Part shown: piece by piece, positions 43,790 to 56,447 of the stretch
Numbering within the stretch: position 1 is the first letter of the stretch
Layout of the letters: every line of letters starts with the position of its first letter
Source of the DNA: Sipunculus nudus
Lineage: Eukaryota; Annelida; Sipuncula; Golfingiida; Sipunculidae
Assembly (NCBI GenBank): GCA_026874595.1
Contig: CM049315.1
Location: 73,728,401-73,792,400, forward strand
Direction of reading: 5' to 3'
DNA length: 64,000 bases
Position numbers and translations under genes: made by a program
The notes under the pieces: model-generated
Databases searched by the model: none
Seen by the model: only the letters and a program-made list of their open reading frames with translations
What the model was told of the DNA's origin: nothing

Positions 43790-44597
43790 TGACACTTGCA
43801 TGCAGGAATATGAAATAGCGCAATTTTTGAATAATTGGGCCTTGTGATTCGTATAAATGTCTAAGATAATTTCCATGTATCAGGCAAGCATGTTTTTTTA
43901 TTTGCTTGCCTGAGCCGAAGCACTTGTGTTGGCCCTTCGCCTGCCGAGAGCGCCAAGTACAGATTGAACACGGTGCATTGATCGATGTGTGTTTATGCTC
44001 TGCGTTTATATGTATGACTATAGGTATAGCTGTACGCTACACAGGAATGCTGGCCACGGCAGCCATTTAACTAGGTAAAGTGAACACATGTTGTATTTAA
44101 ACACACCTGTTTGCACCCACATGCTTTACATGTAATTTGTTAATAACCTGCCAGAGCAGACGACATTGCTCGCAAGCGTGAAGGGTTGTGGGATCTCTCC
44201 CCGGCGGCTTCCCTGCCGTGTTGGTTCAGACAACATGCACAAAAAACTGGCAATCACCACATTAAGACAATGACATTTCATAAACATTTGTGTACAAACC
44301 TGCCCTATCCTATTGTCTATACCCGTGCTGAGTTCACCGTATGCGTGTGTTGTATCATTTGCTAATCACATACATCAAACCTCTCGAATGTGCTAGCAGT
44401 ACAACACAGGTAAAAGGAAGGGAAGTTCAGCCCGAGTATGATCAAGAAACCTTACTCCAGGTACGATCTAGGGCATTTTCACTCTCAGTGCAGCCGTAAC
44501 AAAGCAGCCTATATAAGGACGTTACACAGCGTAATCATTTATACATAACATACATACAAGCTAAATACAGTTCAGTGACACACTGGTGTACAAGATA
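43790..44597 (+). promoter_or_regulatory. Duplicated 5' flank of transporter copy A
   Basis: Ordered matches to 56448-57520 include CTGAGCCG, CCCTTCGCCTGCCGAGAGCG, AACACACCTGT, TTTGTTAATAACC, GCAGACGACATTGC, GCGTGAAGGGTTGTGGGAT, GAGTATGATCAAGAAACC and GACGTTACACAGCGTAAT. Both blocks lie about 2 kb upstream of the respective first coding exon, so they were duplicated with the gene. They probably hold promoter and a 5' non-coding exon, although no cDNA evidence is available here. Confidence 0.65.
44510..44517 (+). promoter_or_regulatory. TATA box, copy A only
   Basis: TATATAAG immediately precedes the shared GACGTTACACAGCGTAAT. At the aligned place in copy B (57431-57440) the sequence is GCAATACACA, without a TATA box. 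Confidence 0.5.
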
Positions 44598-44598
44598 T

Positions 44599-44997
44599 AT
44601 ACTATGGCTGTCCTTTTGTTGGCGAGGGTATCAAATTCGCGATATTCGCGAAAGAGGAATTAACACGAAAATGAAACCTTCGTGTATAACCTCTCATCTT
44701 CACAGGTGAACAGTCATTTAAATTTGGATAAAATTATATTAAATTATAAATAATATTTTGTTTCTTAATATTAAATGATATTATAATTTATAAATAATAT
44801 CAAATATTTCATGTTATCTGCCTAATGGAGGGAAGGATTTCAACTCGTTCTCGTGGGTCCTCGTAAAAAATGTGACAATTTCACACTATGTATAAGTGGG
44901 TGCATGGTAAGATGGCAAAAATCGAACCCTCGTTTAACAGTAAAAAAGTGAAAATCACGAAAATTTAGTCTCGCGAATATGAAGCCTACCATAGTAT
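44599..44997. mobile_element. Short TIR element (MITE), copy 1
   Basis: The ends ATACTATGGCTG (44599) and GCCTACCATAGTAT (to 44997) are inverted repeats. Inside are ATTCGCGATATTCGCGAAAG on the left and CGCGAATATGAAG on the right. The same layout occurs at 49421-50291. A TA target duplication is possible. Non-coding. Confidence 0.65.
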
Positions 44998-45048
44998 TCA
45001 GCACATACTGAACCATTAACTAGCAGATTTCGAAACGGCAACAAGTAA

Positions 45049-45051
45049 TAT

Positions 45052-45081
<30 letters not shown>
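45049..45081. repeat. (TA)n microsatellite
   Basis: TA tract with one phase slip, directly preceding the minisatellite. Confidence 0.9.
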
Positions 45082-45082
<1 letters not shown>

Positions 45083-45099
45083 TTCCTTAAAATATTTCT

Positions 45100-45760
45100 C
45101 TCGACTGATAGTATTTCACTCGGATTAGCTTATTTCACTTGGCTTATAGCATTTCGTTCGATCTGTAGTGTTTCTTAATTGTATGTCACGCAGCGTTGGA
45201 TAATTCCTCATGGTATAACACTCAGCTTTTAATTTCATTCGGCTTAGAGTATTTCACTCGGCTTAAAGTATTTCACTCGGCTCATAGTAATTCACTCGGC
45301 TTATATTCTTTCACTAGTATTATTGTATATCAATCAGCCTACGTAGTCATTCATCCGACAATCTAGTATTCACTCGGCTTATAGTATTTTACTGGGCTCA
45401 AAGTATTTAAATCGGTTCATGGTCTTTTGCTTGGCTCATATTATTTCACTTGGCTCATGATTTTTCACTCTGCTCATAATATTCACTCGGCTCATATTAT
45501 TCACAAGACTCATAGTATCTTACTCATTTCATGGTCTTTCGCTGGGCTCCTAGAATTTCACTCGGTTTATGGTCTTTCGCTCCACTCAAAATATTCATTC
45601 GGCTCATTGAATTTGCCTCGGCTCACAGTATTTTACTCGGCTCATTATATTTCATTCGGCTCATAGTATTTCATTAAGCTTATAGTATTTCACTCTGCCC
45701 ATAGTATTTTATTCGGCTAATATTATTTCATACGGCTTATAGTATTTCAGCAGGAGTAAC
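45100..45760. repeat. Minisatellite, ~19 bp unit TATTTCACTCGGCTCATAG
   Basis: Roughly 30-35 degenerate head-to-tail copies of TATTTCACTCGGCTCATAG (variants CTTATAG, CTCATTA, TCTTTCGCTCGG). The spacing varies by a few bases, so it is not a CRISPR-type array. It lies 0.9-1.6 kb upstream of the first coding exon of copy A. Confidence 0.9.
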
Positions 45761-46670
45761 TTTATGGAAACAGAATAACTTATTTTCTTAATCCCTATAC
45801 TTTATTGTAATATATGTAAATGTTGCACACAGACAATAAAAAAGATATATATATATAATATATATACAGTGTGTGTGTATGTGTGTGTGTGTTTAAAAAA
45901 AGGTTGCGAGTCATCTCCCACCTTTGAAGACAAATTGACGCCACTGGCGCTGTCACAAACACACAAAACAAATTTCAAGCACATCGTTCTTTCTGAGGAC
46001 TTGCTAGAAACATCCCCAGCATATTTTTTTCAAACTTTTTTAATGCTTTAATAATGTTTAACAGCTTTTCGCTTGTGAGGATCCGTGTGCAAGTCCTCAC
46101 TGGAAACAAGTCCTCGCGCGTTTATATCATCTCCTCTTTTAAGTTCGGTTATACAAATACACCCCCCCCCCCACACACCCACACGAATGGGAATGACGGA
46201 GGAAATTATATGACCTACAACCTATTGATTTGTGATTGTTGAGTTGTGTCTTCTCATGTCTTCCACAATCAGTCTGATTCTTAACCTAACAATTATTGAG
46301 TGACGAACACGAGGCGTCAAAGAGATCACAGGGACAACTTTACATATGACCTGTTTGTTAATAGTTAGACAAAAAGGGTGCCGATATTGATAATTGTTAT
46401 TTCAAGTGTTTATTATAAAAAGAAAAAGAAATGAAAGATTTTTTTTCATCGTGATGGCGTCTTACAAGTTTTAATGATAAATATTTTTATTATTACATCT
46501 AAAGACGAGACTAGAGTATATCAGAGAAAAACAATAATATTATGATATAATAATATGCTGAATTTTTATCTTAATAGTTATGCCCACAAAGGCTATCAAC
46601 TGGGCTTATCTATACTACGGAGAGACAATGTCTGTGTGATCAGATGCCCGAATGAGCGTTCTATATTGCC
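45761..46670. other. 5' flank of copy A, no supported gene
   Basis: Contains (GT)n/(TA)n tracts at 45847-45890 and a C-run at 46162-46174. Confidence 0.45.
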
Positions 46671-49600
46671 ATGGCACCGGAAGGAGGATGGGGCTGGATG
46701 GTGGTTCTTGGATCAGCAGTAGTGCACGTCGTCTGTACAGGTTACAAAGGTTTTCTCTTTAAGGTTTAAAGGACCTGTGCAACTTATCCAACATTCTTCG
46801 TAATCGTATGCTATTTTTGGACACCATGTTAAACTAGAAATCTGCATTCTAAGGAGTGCAAGCCTCCGTCATGTAGGCGGTCCTTAATGTGGGGTGCTCC
46901 CAAAAAAACGTGTTTGCATTCTCTTATTCGACCCATACTCCGTAAAGAAATTCCCCCTACCTGTCTTTTCATTGACCTTTTCGGTCAATATACCAAGGTT
47001 CATTCGTGCATAAGTGATTGTATTAATATGAATATTCCTGGAAGTCCTTCCCGGACCCGCATCATGAGGCGGATCTACACCAAAATCTATTCGATTTTTC
47101 ATTGGCCCATTGTCGAAAGGCTCGAAAATTTAATAAGATTCCGTTTATGATGATACGTATAGCGGATTCATGAGTTATATTGTGAACAAATACACACACA
47201 CAAACACACACACACACAAATGACAATTAAGGAGGCACCTTTGTTTACTACGGTCCAAGACAACAGAAAAACGGTGTCTCAATTTTTCCTTTTGAGGTTT
47301 AATGACTTTATGTAGTGAGGTCACACACAGGCAGATCCCCTGTGACTAGATCTCATTAAAAGCTTAGTATTTCAGTCCCAAATTTTCAGGCAAGAATTAA
47401 AAAAACATGTATTGCTAGCTTGTAGTCATTTCTTAATTTTGCCTTTGACGTCACACTTTGCACCAGCCAATTAAATAAAGGCCCAGTCTCTGTTCTGGAT
47501 GAAATCCTCATTCACATAACACGACCGCGTGCTATAGCCTCGAGCAAACACTTTGCATCGGTCCCGACATTTTAAGAACAAAAGAGGGGGTTTCTCGGAC
47601 TTGCGTTCAGATGTACATAATGGCAGTTATAACACAGCTCTTGATTTTCCAGATTCCATTCTCATGAACCGAAAATACTAGTATAAGTACCTCTGCAAAT
47701 CAGACATGCGGTGATTACTTGATATATGTAATCGATAAAAATTACGATTACTTTGAAAGTAAATGGTTACGATTACAATTATGATTCCCAAAATTTACGA
47801 TTACTTCAAAGAGAAACCAATGATTTAAGCCACGATTACAAAATTTAATATTGTCAAAAGGTAATGCAAGATTTGTATACTGAAACCTTTATAATGCATA
47901 AAAGAAAAGGAAAACTTACAGAGTATACAGATCCAATAGTTAGTCTAATCAAGATATGAGATAGATAAAATAGTCTGAAGAATAACTAGAAATGATTTAT
48001 ATCATTTCAAATGCTTGTTGCATTGTTGATTTTATGATTTCAGAGGGTGGGTCAAAGAAATTTCAACTGCGGGTTGGGGGTGTGGGTGGGTCCGGGCTAA
48101 AAGCTGGCTTATACGGGGCATGTGGGGGTTTCTGCGAGCCAAATATGGTTGTAATAACAGGGATCACCTGTACCAGAATATAATGCCAATGTATGTTCAT
48201 GTTCCTTCGATTACTAGTATTCCATTTTCCTGAGAGTTTACTGTGTATAATAGTGCTGAGCTCCTGAAATCTTAATTCTCAATTTTTTTAGACAGATTCG
48301 TGTTTGCAGTCCCCACTGGACATGATGTTGTACAAATGTACCTGGCCATAATGTTGTATGTCTAGACTGTCCAGTACTGTAGGGTTATACTTGTGGCCAG
48401 TCTCACATATCATATAACATGTGAGAACAAGTCTGGTTACCTGTGACCTTATTACCCCACGCCTGCTGCCAATGTGTCCAAACTCTTTCTAAAGAATATG
48501 TATATTCCCTTAAATGGAGTCACATCAACAAGCTGTAACTGGCGTGGCAATCTTTGAAGCCTTGTTTGAAAAAAAGCCATTTTTCGACGCTAGTATACAC
48601 AACATTCTCGATTATCGGGATACTGATAATCAGAAATCATATATAATTCAAACTAAAATTATAAGATTTCTATTCACTGCAAATTCATAGAATACTTGTT
48701 TATCAGAAGTAACTTTTAATCGCACATACTGTTTGTCATTCGAAATATTCGGATAATCTAGGATATACTTTATTTAAACTAAAATTCTTTCCTTTTCAGG
48801 CCTACAGTCCTCGTTTGGAGTGATCTATCTTGACCTGGTGGACAGATTCTCTGCTGGTGCTACCGAAACAAGCCTGGTTTTGGTTCTCTTTAACTTCACA
48901 CACTTTTGTTTTGGTATGTAGTATTCGGAAACCTTTAATGTTTTAGTTGCATGAGAAGTATAGAATGACAGTAGAAAGGAACAACAATTAAGCACCCTTT
49001 CTTCATAACGTTGCCTTTCGTTGTAAATCAAGCGTATTCTATTGTTTGCAATGTTACAGTAACATATTTAATCTGTGTCAAGTTTAATAACACATTTTTA
49101 TTCAAATTTTAAAGTTTTATGTGTAATATGAATGTGTTGAACTATAGGGTGGATACTTGACACTGTTAAATGAGTTACGATATTGCAGTTTACGAAGGTA
49201 AGGCGTGCTATTTGTTACTTCGTGTTTTCATAATTTGCCTTTCGAGGTCCCCTTGCCAGTTCATTGGCGAAGAAATACGGATGTCGGGGTGTCGTGATTA
49301 CAGGCAGTTTGATCATGACGGTCGGGTGTATTGCCTCGGCTTATACACCAAGCCTACACATCCTTTATGTGACATTTGGGGTACTAGTTGGTAGGTGAAC
49401 ATTTCTCTTGCAATTTTAAGATACTGTGGTAGGCTGGTTCTACATATGCGATATTCGTGAAAGGGAAATTACCGCGAAAATAAAACTATCGCAAAAATAA
49501 AACTATCGCTAATTGGACACCCACATTACAAAGATGAACATTCGGATATCCCTTCACATGAACAATGTTAATAATATTAGCCTTGCGACGCTGCAGGCTT

Positions 49601-52600
49601 AGATTCGTGTACATTATCAATGGGCCCAATCACCTTTATGACCTTTATAAACTATAGGTAATCCTTTGGGGCTGTTATAAAGATAGGCCGGAAAAAGTGG
49701 ATATCACCGCACACAAGCTGCTTATTTTGTTTATATCAACGTGTTTATAATATGTGGGGGCCGCCAAAATATTCACAACAAGTTCAACAAGGGCATCTGG
49801 CGGCAAGTCAGATAAGCCAGAGCTTTAAAAATGTCGTTTTGCAACAAGTGACCTTTCTACCATCGCATAAATGAAACCTACAGCCTAAGGTCACATACTT
49901 TTCCTCGTTTGTCAACAAAGCTGTGTGTACAAACACCGTGTTGATAAACAAGTTCATACATTTTCTTTTTCAAAAGGTAGGTGAATAGGCACCTATAATT
50001 TTAACAGATTTCTGTTCTATTATCCTTGAATCAAAGACTGTTATTATGAATAATTTCATATTACATTAACTGCCTATAATGACCATGAATTTCCAGTTCT
50101 TCAGTGTTCCCTTGGTCCTTCTAAAAGAATATAGTTTTTGCGAGAATAATAAATATTTCATACAATAAAGTATCATACAAAATGTGAAGCTTACTGTACG
50201 GCATGATTGCGAAAATCGAACCCTCATGAAACCCTGGAAATGTGGAAATCGCGAAATTTTAACCCCACGAATATGATGCAAACAACAGTATTTAATGTAA
50301 CATAATGAAGATTTGGATGATGTGATATCTCATATATTCAGAGTGATTAATAATATTAAAGTGTATTCAGCATTTACGGAAATTATGCGTTATTCATATT
50401 CGTGTCACTACTTCAAAGTCGGTATATCTTTTTTTATTTTTATTTTATGAATTTAATATAGTTTCGCAGAATGTTTCTTTTAAACCTTTGTGGGTTCATT
50501 TTAACTTGATATCATTATCAGTACATGTATATCTATTTAAAAGCACAGCAATACTGGAATGTTTTTTTACTTAAACGTGTCTGTGAAGTTTTAGCTCAAC
50601 TGACTGAAAGTCATCTGAGCTATAGCGTTCACTCTTTGTCTATCGTCCGTCCGTCAATTAACAAGGCACAAATCGTAACCGTTAGACCTAGGAACTTCTT
50701 ACCGAACGTTAATCCAGGGCGGTCCTTGAAAAATCTCCTTGGAAACCTGAAATTAGGTCTCTGTTACCCATATCCTCCAAGCTATGGGGTTCGTAACCCC
50801 CCCCCCCCCCCCCCGAATCATTAAAAATTTTATATATAGCTCCAGTATCTGTATAACTCATGCATTGATCTCCATGGTTTTTTGCATGCATGTTGATCAT
50901 AGTATATTTCATCAGTTTCTGCAGACTGGTTGCGCCGCCTGTATTATATTCTTTCTATTTTTTAAACTTTCAAATGAAGCGGTCGTCCGTAAACAGGGCA
51001 CAAATCGTAACTGTTTGACTTTCTAACTTGACAGGTACATGAAAAATCTGTTTGGAAACCTGAAATAAGGTCTCTGTTATCTATATCCTCCGAGCTATGG
51101 GGCTCTTAATAACCCGATCACTCCCAAGAATAATTAAAAATTTGGTACAAAAGCTCCAGTATCTGATTAACAAATGCTTTGATCGCCATGATTCTTTGCA
51201 TGCTTATTGATCATGAGATTTCGATCAGACTCTGCAGACCGGTGGCGCGACTGTAATTTTATTAAATTTTTACGCATATTTTGTTTATTTTTGAGACCTA
51301 CAAATGAAGCGGTTGTCCGTTAAAATAGTACATATTGTACCATTTGAAATAAATTTTTTTTACATCCTTTTTTACATTTTTTGAGACCTTCAAATGAAGC
51401 GGTCTTTCTTTAACAGGGCACAAATTGTAACTTTTTGACCTAGAATCGTTTAACTTACATCCTTGGAAACTTAATATTAGGTTTCTGTGACTCATATGCT
51501 CCGAGGTACGAGGCTCGAAAATACCTCTCAGATTAGTTTAAAATTTGACACAAAAGCTCCAGTATCTGAAAAACTCATGAACTTATCGCCATGATTATTT
51601 GCATGCATATTGATCATGAAGTAATTCATCAGTTTCTGCTGATTGTTGGCCCCGCCTGTATTTTTTTTTTTTCAATTTTACGCATATTTTGTTTATTTTT
51701 GAGACCTACAAATGAAGCGGTTGTCCGTTAAAAGGGTACATATTGTACCATTTGAAATAAAAAATTTTTTCATCCTTGGAGTTTCATGAAAAAATATCAC
51801 AAAACCTTAAATTAGGTCTCTCTTACTCATATCCTCCCCAGGTATGGGGCTCGTTTGTAACCTAGAAAAATTTAAAATTGGATACAAATGCTCCAGTGTC
51901 TGAATAACTAATGCATTGATCGCAATTATTCTTACACGATTAATAAGTGTATCATCAGTTCCCCCAGTCTGGTGGTGCCATCAGTAATTTTTCGAATGTT
52001 TACGCATTTTTTTTTGTTTTTTATTTTTACCTTCAAATGAAGTCATCTTGCTGCTAATAGAGAACAAACCTTAACCGTAAGACTTAGACAATTCTAACTT
52101 TATATCCAAAGAGGTCTTACGCCAAGCTGCCTGGAAACTCGAAATTAGGCCATGGGGACCTATATTTTGCGCATTAGAGGAGAAAACATGATTTTAAGCA
52201 CTCTGTGCCATTTGTCCAAGAATCCTCATACATGGCTTTCAGGTAGGTTTATAAAAATTCTCCTTGGAAAGTTGAAATAATGTGACTGTGACTTATTTTC
52301 TGCATGCTGTGTGAAAGAACACTGTTTTATCATTCTATTAGTCAGATAGGCACAAATGATAGCAGCTGGATGTAGAATAAGGTCAGTGAAACCTATATCT
52401 AAGGTCTATTGGCAAAATGCTTGATTTTGAGCAGTCAGGAGGCTCCTTGAATTCTACTGAGCGTCATGGCCCCTTTGCCACTTGTTAAGGTATTTCAGTA
52501 TTTCATACAATCCTTTATTAAGTGCTCAATCATCGCTTATTACAAAATGAACATACGTTTTCATTTTTTTAGCAGAGCATATTTATATGAAGACAACAAA

Positions 52601-54563
52601 ACTCTCATATTACTTTTTGTATAACTTTTGGATGTTTACTATGTGCGCATATGAAGGAAAGTTAATATTACAAAAATTTACAAAATTCGAAAATAAAGTC
52701 CTTTGGAATACATGAATACATGACTCATAAAAGATAAAAACAAAAGGTGTAAGAAGCTACTGAAATGTTCGGGAGTTCTTTAAATTGCTTTGAATTTATA
52801 AATCGATTGACCAATCTTGAATTGAAAAGAATATTAAAGAATACACGCATTTCTTAATTTATCTTACTTCTAAGTAAATAATTTAATTTTCACATTTATT
52901 ATTACCATTTACAGGTTTTGGATCTAGTCTGACATTTGCGCCATCTATGATCATAGTGAGTAATTACTTTGTCAAGAGACGATCCAAAGCCATGGCGCTG
53001 AGCACGTTCGGAAACAGCATCAGTTATATCGCTATGCCTCCATTTCTAGTCCGGATTCTCGATATATACTCACTTCCGGGAACTTTCCTGATCTGTGCCG
53101 GCCTCTCTTTCAATTTGTGTTTGGCTGGCGCCCTCTACCGTCCATTGCAAAAAGTTAACCTAATAGAAACGGCAGAGTCATTTGAGATGATCCTGGAAAA
53201 GAAAAAATGTGATTACACAACCATAAAGGAACAAAGAGAGACCGAGAGTCAAATACATCCGTCCATTTCAGATGGGGATAAAGTCGAGGAATTAAAAACA
53301 GAGGAAACGACCCATTTAGCAAAGCGAATTGAAAAAGATTACACTGAGGCGGAGAATATGGCTTCAAAGTCTACAAGTCAGAAAGAGAAACGAGATTCGT
53401 GGAAGTTATCTTCTCAAATAAAAAAATTCTCACTTCCAAAGGAGCAAATGGCTGTTTTAAAAATTCCATCGTTTATTATTTATGCTTTGACGATTTTCTC
53501 AATGCCAGTAAACAACATGAGTTTTTACACCTTTCTGCCGTCACTTCTGAAGAGTGCAGGCGCAACGGAAGGGGATGTGGCAATCGTCTACGCAACTTCC
53601 GGTGCATGTGACATCATAGGTCGGTTTTCATTTGGTTTCCTCTTTGACTTGGAGCTCGTCAAGACTTACCGGGTGTTGTTACAAGGTACAGCGGGCGTTA
53701 TGACAGGTCTCGTGACCCTTGCTATACCCCACGTGACTAGTCACGTGGGGATTAGCATCATGTGCTGCTTGCGGACCCTCTTGATGAGCGGGTTTAATGC
53801 TCAACGCGTCACTGTAATGGCTGATCTAATTCCCGTCCACCAGGTGGCGTCCGGTGTCGGGATCCTTCTGTTTTTCCAGGGTATGGGAAGCAGCATGGGT
53901 TTTGTAGTATCAGGTAAGTTTATGAACCAACCTTCATGAATTTTCCATTAGTGTTTTATCATTTAAGAAGTAATCTAATATGTAATTCAAAATAAAGTTC
54001 CCTCCCATTTTCGGATCTGGACTAGAGGTTTGTCGTGTTTTTTTTATTTTGAATATTCAAAATATAAATGTGTGCTGACTACATTTGTATTATATCGCTA
54101 TAATAATATAAGTTTCTGTCAGGTATTTATTGTTTACCTCAATTGTCTATGAGCTCCCCTTGTGGTCTTTCAGTGAAACATGTTTACTCCTTTACAACAA
54201 AAGATCCCTTAGCAATCTTCATAAGAGTCACAGTTAATTTAAAAGGAAAAGGCATTATCTATTCATAAAATCGGTACAATTAGGCTCAAAAAATAAAAAA
54301 AAAAGAAATGGGATAAATTATCGTTTCAAGCAGAAACGTAAGATGACGCTGATAAACATGTTGGATATTACCATAGGTCACAAAGTCTTTTTATTTTAAT
54401 TTCAGGTGTGCTGAAGGACGTTCTACACTCTCTGAGCATGCCGTTTTATTACGGAGGTCTGACCATGGCCGGTTTCTGTCTGATATACACCTGTCATCAG
54501 TCAATTAAATTCGTCAGAGTACGGACCTCTGCAAGAAACACGGATGGGCAAGCAACAGAATAG
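46671..54563 (+). CDS. Monocarboxylate transporter-like (SLC16/MFS), tandem copy A, 494 aa
   Basis: Five exons: 46671-46740, 48800-48913, 49247-49390, 52915-53913, 54406-54563; all introns phase 1. The start is fixed by MAPEGGWGWMVV, containing the SLC16 signature E-G-G-W-G-W (residues 4-9) at the head of TM1. The second family motif, YFVKRRSKAMALS, is at 127-139. TM8 keeps the D-I-I-G-R pair (342-346) equivalent to the Asp/Arg pair needed for proton-lactate transport in MCT1. The TM1 lysine of MCT1-4 is replaced by Ser (LQSSFGVIY), as in many orphan members, so the substrate is not predictable. The layout is 12 TM with a long cytosolic loop (about 185-288). Intron 3 is 3.5 kb against 0.3 kb in copy B. 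The exon 3 acceptor is TTCGAG, weaker than copy B's TTCCAG. The gene appears intact; it could equally be annotated MCT9/12/13/14-like. Confidence 0.92.
49421..50291. mobile_element. Short TIR element (MITE), copy 2, in intron 3 of copy A
   Basis: The left end ATACTGTGGTAGGC and right end complement ATACTGTTGTTTGC are inverted repeats. Internal GCGATATTCGTGAAAGGGAAATT matches the left inner part of the element at 44599-44997 in long pieces, and TCGCGAAATT... matches the right. It explains about 0.87 kb of the intron 3 expansion. Confidence 0.65.
50575..52130. repeat. Degenerate tandem array, ~330-410 bp unit, about 5 copies
   Basis: TAGCTCAACTGACTGAAAGT opens the first unit. Then CACAAATCGTAAC-like words recur at about 50669, 50999, 51419 and 51743 (the last as ACATATTGTACC), with CCAGTATCTG, CATTGATCGCCATGATT and TTTGCATGCATATTGATCAT blocks in each unit. 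A 90 bp piece (ACGCATATTTTGTTTATTTT onwards) is nearly identical at 51271 and 51679, showing a recent internal duplication. It is similar in style to the array at 40.9-42.8 kb and accounts for most of the intron 3 expansion. Confidence 0.8.
53727..53750. other. Perfect 24 bp palindrome inside exon 4 of copy A
   Basis: The half-site CCCCACGTGACT is followed directly by its exact reverse complement, creating two CACGTG E-boxes within coding sequence (around residues 380-388). In copy B the corresponding sequence (CTCACGTGACC and then AGTCACGTCTTG) is not a perfect palindrome. Confidence 0.8.
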
Positions 54564-54687
54564 GGCTAACAAGTGTACAACCATATACACCAGATATGAT
54601 TAACTATCCTTTATTTTTAAAACCTAAAAGGAAACAGGTCAACGGTGATGGGGTTATTTGCCAGTGGTTCAATGGATTTTATTCATG

Positions 54688-54693
54688 AATAAA
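54688..54693 (+). terminator. Poly(A) signal AATAAA, copy A
   Basis: Canonical AATAAA 125 bp after the copy A stop codon, the first in the 3' flank. Confidence 0.55.
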
Positions 54694-56447
54694 CACCAAT
54701 CAAGTTGTTAAAGGCTAGCAAATGATTTTTTCCTCTATGTGTGTGTTTACATGCAAATCAACTGCCAACCAAGCTATATCGTAATTTATCCATACTTTAC
54801 AGTAATTATACTAATGTATGCATTTACTATGCATGGCTTTATATGGCTGGGTCCACATGGCATGTGCCATTACAATACATATGTTGATGTATACAAGTAA
54901 TGACCCAGGTTATGTTCACTGCCAGCTGGCTTGGCCGAGCTATACAGGTACATTTTGTGCACGTTTATCATGACCGCAATACAGCAAAAATGTTCTGTGA
55001 CTTGCATTAAAAACTCTAAATATGACGGAAAAAATTTTACAGTCTACAGAATAAAAGGTGATGACATTAATATGCTCAACTCCTATATTACCAAACAGAT
55101 AGTTAACAAGCGAAAAAAGAAAAGGTTATGGCAAAATTTTTGCAACACTTTTTCAGTAGCTTAGTTTGTAGCTTAACACAGTTATTATAAACAAATTATT
55201 ATGGCGGGAGGGGTGTTACATGCACACGTATGATTGATAAATGTACAAGGTCAAAGTGTTTTTAAGAGGGCGTATTTATCAGAGCAAACTTCCTACTAGG
55301 ACTATTGATCTTTCCACAAAATAGGTTTTCTCAATTTTCACTGAACATGCAATTCCTGCGTATGTGATGTGTGCAGAAAATTGCACTAATTTAAACTGCA
55401 TTGGCTTGTTTGACGTCGTTGAAATCATTGAATAACTAATGTTGAATTCCGTTGCATCCATTGTTGTGAATATTTTTATTGAAAGCTGACTAATATAACA
55501 TTCATCTTTGATACAAATATTTTGGATTGAGCACGAGCATAGTTCATTAGTCGCGTTTTCCCTGTATGTTTCATATAGGTAAACATGATCAAGTAATTGA
55601 GAATGAAAATTACGTGTCCTATAAAACATGGTTATGTCCTCCATGCACATAGTAAAGGTGAATGTAGATGCCAATCCCCGAAAATGAGTCAGTTATGTGA
55701 AGGGTACACATGAAGTGTATAGAAGAAGAATATGGGGTAGTATGGATGGTAGGATGTTATGATAAAACAGGTGTAGATTTTATTTTATTTCACAGTCATG
55801 CCAAGATCAATCAAAACGTTTTGTATCTTCAATATAATTTTGTAGGCTCTGGAATAATTTCTCATTGAATAAGTAATCTTTACTAGGGACCTCATACAAA
55901 ATTAATTAGGTTGCATCCTTTTCTAGAATCAATCCTATTCTTTAACATTTGTCCTACTCTCCTATTTTACCGGTACTGGCAACTGAAATATTTTTAAAGG
56001 TTACATTCAATACCAATGGTATTTTTTATATGCAAATCATTGTGCTTCGTGTATGCTATCTGCGATTGTACGCAAGGTAGTAGCGCTTTATCTTTTAACA
56101 GACAAACGTGGATGATGTAGGATAACTAAGTTGTAGGCCTGGGAACAACTTGGATATACACTGGTAACATCCTCTCTGGCCAATCATCAATTATCCTCGT
56201 GCACAATTGAACAAAACAAAAATTAACATATCAAAATTAATATGGGTATAGCTTTAACATAAAAAAGTATGTGACATGTTTGTGTAAACTAGTTCCTTGG
56301 TATTGCAGACAAGGCAGCACCTATAAAGTACGGTTCGCAAACCGTACCGCCTGTTCAGCCATAATTAATATGCTATGCATAAATTATATCTTATAGCTCA
56401 TTTATAACAACTTCGCTGCACCAAATTGCAGCAAACAAACTGACGCT
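54694..56447. other. Intergenic stretch between transporter copies
   Basis: No supported gene. A 131-codon minus-strand frame (55279-55674) has no recognised motif and no matching piece next to copy B, so it is not called. Confidence 0.45.

Noticed and set aside
45100-45760. CRISPR-like repeats
   Set aside because: Head-to-tail ~19 bp units without spacers: a minisatellite.
46887-47150. 87-codon frame in intron 1 of copy A
   Set aside because: No counterpart in copy B intron 1 and no recognised domain.
55279-55674. 131-codon minus-strand frame between the transporter copies
   Set aside because: No motif or splice support; low-complexity hydrophilic composition.
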